Source: Cepaea nemoralis (taxonomy: Eukaryota > Mollusca > Gastropoda > Stylommatophora > Helicidae). From it: a DNA stretch of 64,000 bases. The stretch lies in NCBI GenBank assembly GCA_014155875.1, contig JACEFZ010016150.1, forward strand, positions 86,001 to 150,000, in the 5' to 3' direction. Shown piece by piece: positions 57,520 to 64,000 of this stretch (positions within the stretch are counted from its first letter, which is position 1; every line of letters starts with the position of its first letter). Made by a program: the position numbers and the translations under genes. Under the pieces are notes generated by a model that saw only the letters and a program-made list of their open reading frames with translations, was not told where the DNA came from and did not search any database.

Positions 57520-57730
57520 ATTTAGAAAATCTATAATTTAGAAAATATAGAAGAAATAATAATGTATATATAATATAGAAAATACATATTAACAAAATAT
57601 ACATATTAGAAATATACGCATTAGATAATATACACATTAGGCAATCTTCTACTGCTACGCACGCACACATACGCACACACACACATACACACACGTGCGT
57701 GCGTGTGTGTGCACTTGCGTTTGTGTTGGT
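57520..57730. repeat. AT-rich 17-bp repeats and (CA)n/(GT)n
   Basis: AGAAAATCTATAATTTAGAA-like and ATATACACATTAG units lie at 57520-57650, then a CACACACATACGCA / GTGCGTGTGTGTGC inverted pair at 57665-57715 that could form a hairpin. Confidence 0.75.
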
Positions 57731-58008
57731 GAATTCACTGAACTGAGCGCCTCCTACAGTGGAGAGCACACAACCTGGATGAGTGAACGCAGGCACGACC
57801 GCGAGCACTACAAGCGTCATTCTGTAGGCGTGAGTAAACTAATTGATATGCACACGCATACTTTCAGACACAGACAACAAAACATAAACCCTTCGGCGCA
57901 GTCACCACAGGTATGAATCTAACACCGCCACAGCACAACACACCTCATCCACCTTACCACCTCCTGGACTTTGTGAGTTGTAAGGCATCTAGACCAGAAC
58001 TCATATTT

Positions 58009-58010
<2 letters not shown>

Positions 58011-58053
<43 letters not shown>

Positions 58054-58056
58054 CGC
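58011..58056 (+). repeat. (GT)n then (GC)n microsatellite
   Basis: About 17 GT dinucleotides are followed by CGCGCGCGCGC, a Z-DNA-prone run. The flanks 57730-58010 and 58057-58245 hold no recognised gene. Confidence 0.92.
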
Positions 58057-58249
58057 AGTTGCGTGATTGCCAGTGCAACAGAGCACCTGCGCGTTGTGAA
58101 CATGCCAGGACTTCGCTGTTCCACCCGCTGTGCCTACTTCACCCAGAAATATGTCACACCTGCCTTTTTACCTGAATGCGAAAAGCAATATGTCAGCACA
58201 ACTACCAGACTTCCAGGCAGCCTTTTACGATATGGACAACCTACTCACA

Positions 58250-58445
58250 CAGGAGCCGGCTCCGTGGCGAAGGGTGACGGACGCAGTTCGTAATCCCGTA
58301 TACCGCGTTTGAAACACAGATGCGGGCGATTTGGCAGCAGACCACCTTGCGTGGGTTGTAATAAAATTGTATGAGTGCCTGTGGTTCAGAAAACAATGGC
58401 AAACTACCGAACGTAAACTTGCCAAGAAATCACAAACGGCAAACA
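58250..58445 (+). mobile_element. SINE, continuous reference copy
   Basis: CCGTGGCGAAGGGTGACGG (box A-like), then AATCCCGTATACCGCGTTTG (box B-like end), GCGGGCGATTTGGCAGCAGA and AGAAAACAATGGCAAACTAC, and an A-rich end at 58430-58470. It lacks the internal array seen at 41 kb and shows the ancestral layout. Confidence 0.65.
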
Positions 58446-58559
58446 AAACAAGAAAAAAAAATCCTGTCAAGGATATGCAACTAATATTTTGAAAACTAGC
58501 AGATGGCAAAGTTAGTTTATAGTACTGGGGTTGAAAATTGTAACTTGCACTGTAGTTTA

Positions 58560-58930
58560 GTCATCATCGCGTGTCATGCCGATAAGTGTGGGCGCCATCT
58601 AACACAATCACTAATTTTGGATCAGCCATCCAGATATTCTTCTCTGCCTTCCCCTTGATCTTCTCCCCTCAATCTTGCCAGTTGTCAGTTGTTTCCTAGC
58701 TAATTAACCCCAATACACCCCCAAAACATCTAGCGTATCTGCGTTTCATTTCTCTAGTCATGTTACGGTTTTCAGTTTTCATTTGCTTCCTGTAGGACTT
58801 GTTCATTGGTTTGTCTGTCTGTGGATGGTATTCTTGGCTTTTACCTCAGAAACCACATTTCCTTTGTTTCTCAGTTTGTCTGCTTATCATCAATGTCTCA
58901 CATCCATATAACAATATACATTGGTTCTCC
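58560..58930 (-). pseudogene. Non-LTR reverse transcriptase relic H
   Basis: The nucleotide sequence follows relic E (17560-17960) block by block: GTCATGCCGATAAGTGTGGG, CCATCCAGATATTCTTCTCT, CCTGTAGGACTTGTTCATTG and TCTGCTTATCATCAATGTC. Frames are broken throughout. Confidence 0.65.
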
Positions 58931-59313
58931 ATCATCTCCGTCGTCGTTGGCCCGATATTTTGTGTGTGTGTGTGTTAAGCGTAACTGCAGTTTTATTTTT
59001 ATTGTACATATTGTGGTCATAGTACTGTAGATTTATAGTATATATTGTGTCTGAAGTAATGTAGTTCTCTACAGTATTAATATAACTTTATACCGAGTTG
59101 GTTGTAGCCGAAATACTGTAACCACAAACTGTATATATGGGATGGATTTATTCATCTCTTGCGTGTAATTGGTGTGCCAGGATGTAAAACCAGGAGTTTC
59201 TACTCAAGATCTGCGCGGGTGCTACGGAGTTCGTGCATCGAGCGAAGCCATCATTGAGTGAATTTTCAGCAGCGTGTGTGGTTATCAGCAGTCTGTGTTT
59301 ACGTTCTTTCAAC

Positions 59314-60741
59314 ATGGCGGAAGAACGTGTTTTTTCCGAGCGGTCAGCAGTCAACATAACGAAGCGGCGTGGTAGCCGCGCAGGGACAAAGAAGCAAGGT
59401 AAGCGCGGTGGTCTGAGGCGTTTTAGACTCAAGTGTCACCGTCTAGGACTCAGGAATATCCGTATTCTATATTGGAACTGTGCCAGTGTAAAACAACGGG
59501 GCTCTATTTTAGAAACCCTAGTTTACAGGAACGACATTGTAGCACTCCAGGAGACGAGACTGGGCGATCAGCTACTCCGAATTGCCGGCTTCAAATGTTT
59601 CTACAACAGACGACATCTGGGAACGGCGATTCTCGTTCGCGACAGCATGGTGGCGTCAGAGCTAGACATGTCCAGTTGGAACAGTGACGATATACAAATA
59701 CAGGCGTTGAGAGTTCATTCCAGTATACCATTCGTGTTGGTTAATGTTTATGCCCGCAATGCGAGTATGGACGCCCAGAAGTGGCAGTGCTTAAGTGGCA
59801 TATTAGGCCACGAGAGAAATGTTATTTTCTGTGGTGACTTCAACGCTAAAGGCAGAGCATGGGGAAACACTTCCTCCAATACACAAGGGGAGGAGCTCGA
59901 GACTGCACTGGAAACCATCGACCTGGTTTGTATTAACAGTGGCTGTGTCACCAGGACAGCAAGCCGTCCAGGCGGTGAGGACAGTGCTATTGATCTGGAG
60001 CTAGTTTCACCTTCACTCACTACAGTGTGTAGATGGGGTGTCCTAGGACACCATGGCAGCGACCACCACCCGTGCAACATATTGGTGGAGAAAGGCAGAA
60101 CCAGGCAGCACAAGCTAAAGGTAAAGACGTTCCAGTATGACAGTACAGGGCAAGATGTGGTGAGTAAAATAAGACGTGACAAGCGCAGAACGTTTCAGGG
60201 CAGGAAAAAAAGCTGGGAGCAGCCACCGTGGTGGAGTTTCGAGGTGGAGAAGGCTTGGGTGGATAAGCGTAGTGCTGTAAGGAGATGGCAAAATGCCAAG
60301 AAGAACAGAGCTGGTCATCCTAGTCCCTGCTTGCACTTAGAAAGAGAGATGCACACAAAAGTAAGCTATTTCAAAAAACTGGTCAAGGTGGTTAAAAGCG
60401 AAAAATGGGCAGAGGTGTGTCAAAGAGTAAGCACAGACAAGTCACTGAAATTGTTCTGGCGACTACATAAAAGCATGAGTGGTGTAGTCAAGAATAAGAG
60501 CATTTCTGACTTCCAAGGTGCTGACCTCATCTGGCAGAGGACTGACGAGGACAAGGGCAAAGCCCTCTTTGAACGCTACCTTGAGCAGAGCAACCAGACA
60601 GACATGGGAGGCCGAAATCTGGCCAAGGAGGTCACCTCAGACAGATGCAAGGCCCAGAACACTTCGGATGAAGACACAGTGACAGTGAAAGAAATCAAGG
60701 CTGTGCTTCGACGATCAAAAAAACAGTGCTCCAGGTCCTGA
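59314..60741 (+). pseudogene. LINE polyprotein part 1: AP endonuclease
   Basis: A basic N-terminus is followed by RILYWNCASVKQRG (Asn), IVALQETRL (catalytic Glu), GDFNAKGRAWGN (DFN), SAIDLELV (Asp) and HHGSDHHP (SDH), so all expected endonuclease residues are present. After the linker comes the start of the RT domain. The frame is lost at the seven-A run 60717-60723. The + neighbouring frame reads SAPGPDGIRYDDI right after it. Confidence 0.9.
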
Positions 60742-61714
60742 TGGCATAAGATACGACGACATAAATAGGTGTACCGACAATGAGCTAGAGAAACTAGCAG
60801 ACATGTACAACAACAGTATAGGGAGTGCTAGCATCAAGGAGGAATGGTTACACAGCTATCTGATTCCCTTGCCGAAGCCTGACAAAGACCACAAAAAAAT
60901 TCAGGGATATCGAATTATAACCATGCAGAATACAATAGGCAAGCTGCTGGAGAAGGTAATTGCCAGGAAAATATCAAGCCAACTAGAGAGGCAAGGTGTT
61001 TTCCCACCTACCCTGGGTGGGTACCGTCCAAAAAGAGAAACCTGGACCAATGCAGCAGTCTTTGCCCATGATGTCTATGAAGGTTTCCACTCAGGCACTG
61101 AAACCGTTGCTGCAGCGATTGATCTTGAGGACGCATACAACAGAGTACCACTGGATTTTTTAATGTTTCAGCTTCTTGAACTAAATGTAAGTCCATTCCT
61201 CCTTAGTTGGATCGCTGCAGCCCTCTACCAACGGAAAGTGGTTTTTAGATGTGGCAGTTGGACTTCGGAACCAACAACAATATATCCTGGCCTGCCACAG
61301 GGATCACCATTATCTCCGGTACTGTTCAACGCCTACACAGTGAGAATCACCAGTGAGCAGATCACTGGACCTGGCAGGACATTGTCGTATGCCGATGATG
61401 TTTTAGTGTATCGTCAGGGTAAGGATAGAGAGGAGGTTGCTGTGGAACTACAAACCGAACTCAATCGCATAAGTACTTGGTGTGATGAAGCTGGGGCAAT
61501 GGTCAACCCAACAAAGGCAACAGTGACTTGGTTCTCGTTGAATAATCATATTGTCAACAATCCAACACCAACTGTAATGCTGTGTTCAGAGACGGTGGAA
61601 AGAACGCAGGCAATGAATTACCTGGGGATACGGTTTGATCGAAGCCTTGCTTATAATGTGCACATAGACCAGGTGATAACAAAGGCCAAGCGGGGTTGGC
61701 AGCGATGCGGGTGA
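60724..61714 (+). pseudogene. LINE polyprotein part 2: reverse transcriptase
   Basis: RT blocks are APGPDGI, LIPLPKPDKDHKKIQGYRI, AAIDLEDAYNRVP (first catalytic Asp), GLPQGSPLSPVLFNAYT, LSYADDVLVYRQ (YADD active site) and AGAMVNPTKATVTWF, all intact. A one-base loss in the G run near 61692-61695 moves the frame, with a stop at 61714. Confidence 0.9.
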
Positions 61715-62910
61715 TGGCGGCAGCAAACTGTGAGCAGCGCCATCTATGTCTTCTGTACGAGGGGCTGGTCATGTCTGTTTTGGAGTATGCAATGGCAATC
61801 CTGACTCTCAGCCGTAAGCAGATAGAAAGGATGGAAAGGATACAGAATGAAGCTATGCGCACTATTCTTGGATGTACAAGAGATACAGCATGCTGGGCGA
61901 TGCGCTACCTTCTTGATTTTCCAACCATTGAAGAGAGAATACAAGTTTGCAGGGCACGCGCCTACCTCAGAATTAACGCAAACACACAACATCCACTGCA
62001 TAGTGAAATTAGGAAGGTGAAGGGCAGCAGGTTAAAAAGAGGACGGTCGTGGATGGGTCAAGCCGAAGACATTCTTCAACAGGTGTGTTCACTTGAGGAC
62101 TTAGAACCTGGCGAGGAGTGGGTGCAAGTGCCAACATACTTCTGCACATCCATTTCAGTTTGCACCCAACTAGATAGAAAATGCAGACAAGAAAATCCGG
62201 CTGCTGTGGAGGCTGAGGTACAAGCGTTGATTTTCGAGAATTCGCTAGACGGTGACGCGGTCATCTACACAGATGGGTCGGTCGTCCGACATGTGAGAAG
62301 CTCATGGGCCTTTACAGCTCGGGCCGGAGGGAGAATTGTGAAGGAGGACTCTGGTGCTTTCACTGAAACCACAAGTAGCCTGACCATGGAAGTCATGGCA
62401 GTAAGTAAAGCAATAACATGGCTCGAGACACAGACATTCACTAGGGCTTGTTTCCTTAGCGACTCAATGAACATGATCAAGAGGATAGAGGAGGGGTCGA
62501 TCCGAAGAGAATGGTTGCTGCCTCTGAAGCGGTCTCGGCTGGCAAAGATTAGTTTCATCTTCGTGCCAGGTCATGCGGGAGTACAAGGAAATGAGCGGGC
62601 TGACAAGCTCGCAGGTGAGGCTACCGTGGAGGGCGGACGCGCCATGGACCAGGCTGACATTCTGAATGCTCTACGAGAAGTAAGACTTTTGCGAGAACCA
62701 AGTGATGACTGTGAATCTACAATAATGGCCAGACTGCGGGAGCAGCAAATTAAAAGAGGGGTGGCCAAACAAGAACACTACGCAGGAAGCCAAAGAAGAT
62801 TGATAAACCAACACAGAACTGGCGTCGTTAGCCGCTACACGCTGTGGGATTTGCTGAGGAGGGGATCCGAGCACTTATGGACTGAATGGTTCGATGTGCA
62901 ACGAGGATGA
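61696..62910 (+). pseudogene. LINE polyprotein part 3: RT tail and RNase H
   Basis: The RT thumb region (LLYEGLVMSVLEYAMAIL) is followed by RNase H with VIYTDGSV, TMEVMAVS, LSDSMNMIKR and PGHAGVQGNERADKLAG. The expected D-E-D and His-Asp residues are present. It ends HLWTEWFDVQRG, where the 21-kb copy has HLWTCPECNE, so the last few residues look altered here. Confidence 0.9.
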
Positions 62911-62944
62911 TCTGTCGACTAACTAACTAACTAACTAACTAACT

Positions 62945-63740
62945 GTATATATTTTAGCCGAAGTACTGTGGCTTTATGGTGTACATATTGTTGCAGTTGT
63001 ACTGTAGCTGTATACTGTGAGAATCTACTGTCGGCTAAGTACTGAAAGTAGGCTCTTTGAGTGTGTATGGTAGCCGAGGTACAGTAGTCTATATTGTAGC
63101 CGAAGTGAATTAGCCTCGTTCTGTGTATATTGCAGCCGAAGTGAGTTAGCCTCGTTCTATGTATATTGTAATCGAAGTGAGTTAGTCTCGTTCTGTGTAT
63201 ATTGCAGCCGAAAAGAGTTAGCCTCGTTCTGTGTATATTGTAGCCGAAGTGAGTTAGTCTCGTTCTATGTATATTGTAGCCGAAAAGAGTTAGCCTCGTT
63301 CTGTGTATATTGCAGCCGAAAAGAGTTAGCTTTGTTCTGTGTATATTGTAGCCGAAAAGAGTTAGCCTCGTTCTGTGTATATTGCAGCCGAAAAGAGTTA
63401 GCCTCATTCTGTGTATATTGTAGCCGAAAAGAGTTAGCCTCGTTCTATGTATATTGCAGCCGAAAAGAGTTAGCTTTGTTCTGTGTATATTGTAGCCGAA
63501 GTGAGTTAGCCTCGTTCTGTGTATATTGCAGCCGAAAAGAGTTAGCCTCGTTCTATGTATATTGTAATCGAAGTGAGTTAGCCTCGTTCTATGTATATTG
63601 TAATCGAAGTGAGTTAGCCTCGTTCTGTGTATATTGCAGCCGAAGTGAGTTAGCCTCGTTCTGTGTATATTGCAGCCGAAGTACTGTAGCTGTGTACTTC
63701 GAATACTCTAGCCGGAGTACTGTAGTCTAAGTATTGATAG
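62945..63740. repeat. 36-bp minisatellite and diverged edges
   Basis: About 16 copies with GAGTTAGCCTCGTTCTGTGT and ATATTGCAGCCGAAA in 63100-63690. Diverged relatives (AGCCGAAGTACTGTAG) lie on both sides of the LINE, at 59020-59138 and 62945-63090, so the LINE landed in the array's edge. Confidence 0.9.
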
Positions 63741-63876
63741 GGGCACTCTAGCTGTATTCTTAAATAATGTAGTTACTTATTGTGTACTTACTGTAGCCAG
63801 GGCAATGTATCTGGGTACTATGAGTGTAAACTGTAGCTGAAGTATTGTGGCTATAAGCTCTGATTGTATACTGTAC

Positions 63877-64000
63877 ATCCATCCATCCATCCATCCATCC
63901 ATCCATCCATCCATCCATCCATCCATCCATCCATCCATCCATAAATCCATCCATCCATCCACCCATCCATGCATCCATGCACCCATCCACCCATCCACCC
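63877..64000. repeat. (CATC)n microsatellite at the right edge
   Basis: CATCCATCCATCCATCC continues with point changes (CATAAATC, CACCCATC, ATGCATC) to the end of the window. Confidence 0.95.

Larger units (their letters stand above)
59139..62940 (+). mobile_element. Near-intact 3.8-kb LINE with endonuclease, RT and RNase H
   Basis: A 12-bp target duplication AACTGTATATAT lies at 59127-59138 and 62941-62952. The 3' end is (AACT)n. The coding region starts at the ATG at 59314 (MAEERVFSERS), only 175 bp from the 5' end, so there is no separate ORF1. Domain order EN-RT-RNase H resembles I/Ingi-type elements, but the clade is not proven. Two one-base indels, both in homopolymers, break an otherwise complete frame to the stop at about 62910. 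Confidence 0.92.

Noticed and set aside
57695..58312. Possible short genes of 60-126 codons near the GT repeat
   Set aside because: They run through simple repeats and a SINE, and no domain or splice structure supports them.

Overview
This is an animal nuclear genome, probably from a lophotrochozoan and perhaps a mollusc. The evidence is one spliced host gene with GT-AG introns, tRNA-derived SINEs, several kinds of non-LTR retrotransposon, Ty3/gypsy LTR elements, mariner and hAT. The taxon is inferred from the mix of elements, not from a marker gene.

Host gene (1155-18615, + strand): the last six exons of a mitochondrial-type medium-chain acyl-CoA synthetase, ACSF2. Exons at 1155-1323, 4954-5061, 9380-9528, 11765-11906, 16363-16473 and 18487-18615 join in consistent phase. 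They give the C-terminal 268 residues, with the adenylate-forming signatures YGSTE, YHTGD, the [13 protein letters not shown] loop and the TGKIQK catalytic lysine. The N-terminal half lies left of the window. All five introns carry tandem arrays and/or element relics. I recognise no other host gene to the right of 18615.

Tandem repeats dominate. I count more than 20 unrelated minisatellite families with units of 15 to 82 bp. By my own sum of spans they cover roughly 24 kb, over a third of the window. Several are visibly amplified pieces of mobile elements: a LINE segment at 2.5 kb, a SINE head at 12.8 kb, a SINE box-B region at 41.1 kb, and a hAT end plus its flank at 53.7-55.8 kb.

Mobile elements resolved to their ends by target-site duplication: a 4.28 kb LTR element (34354-38630) with a LINE fragment nested inside it; an 11.2 kb LTR element (42541-53730); a near-intact 3.8 kb EN-RT-RNase H LINE (59139-62940); a 5'-truncated relative of it (21089-22017); a hAT MITE (55746-56086); a deleted mariner (56313-57240); and two SINE-like insertions (10-155 and 17119-17452). 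Both LTR elements keep gag but show no reverse transcriptase. Four of these insertions landed inside minisatellites and split them.

Caution: a perfect 19-bp Tn5 mosaic end (library adapter) lies inside the 25-bp array at 15040-15058, so at least that array is not a faithful assembly. I did not find a convincing new gene system. The most interesting material is how the arrays arise from mobile elements, how they sit at splice sites, and the two pol-less gag-bearing LTR elements.
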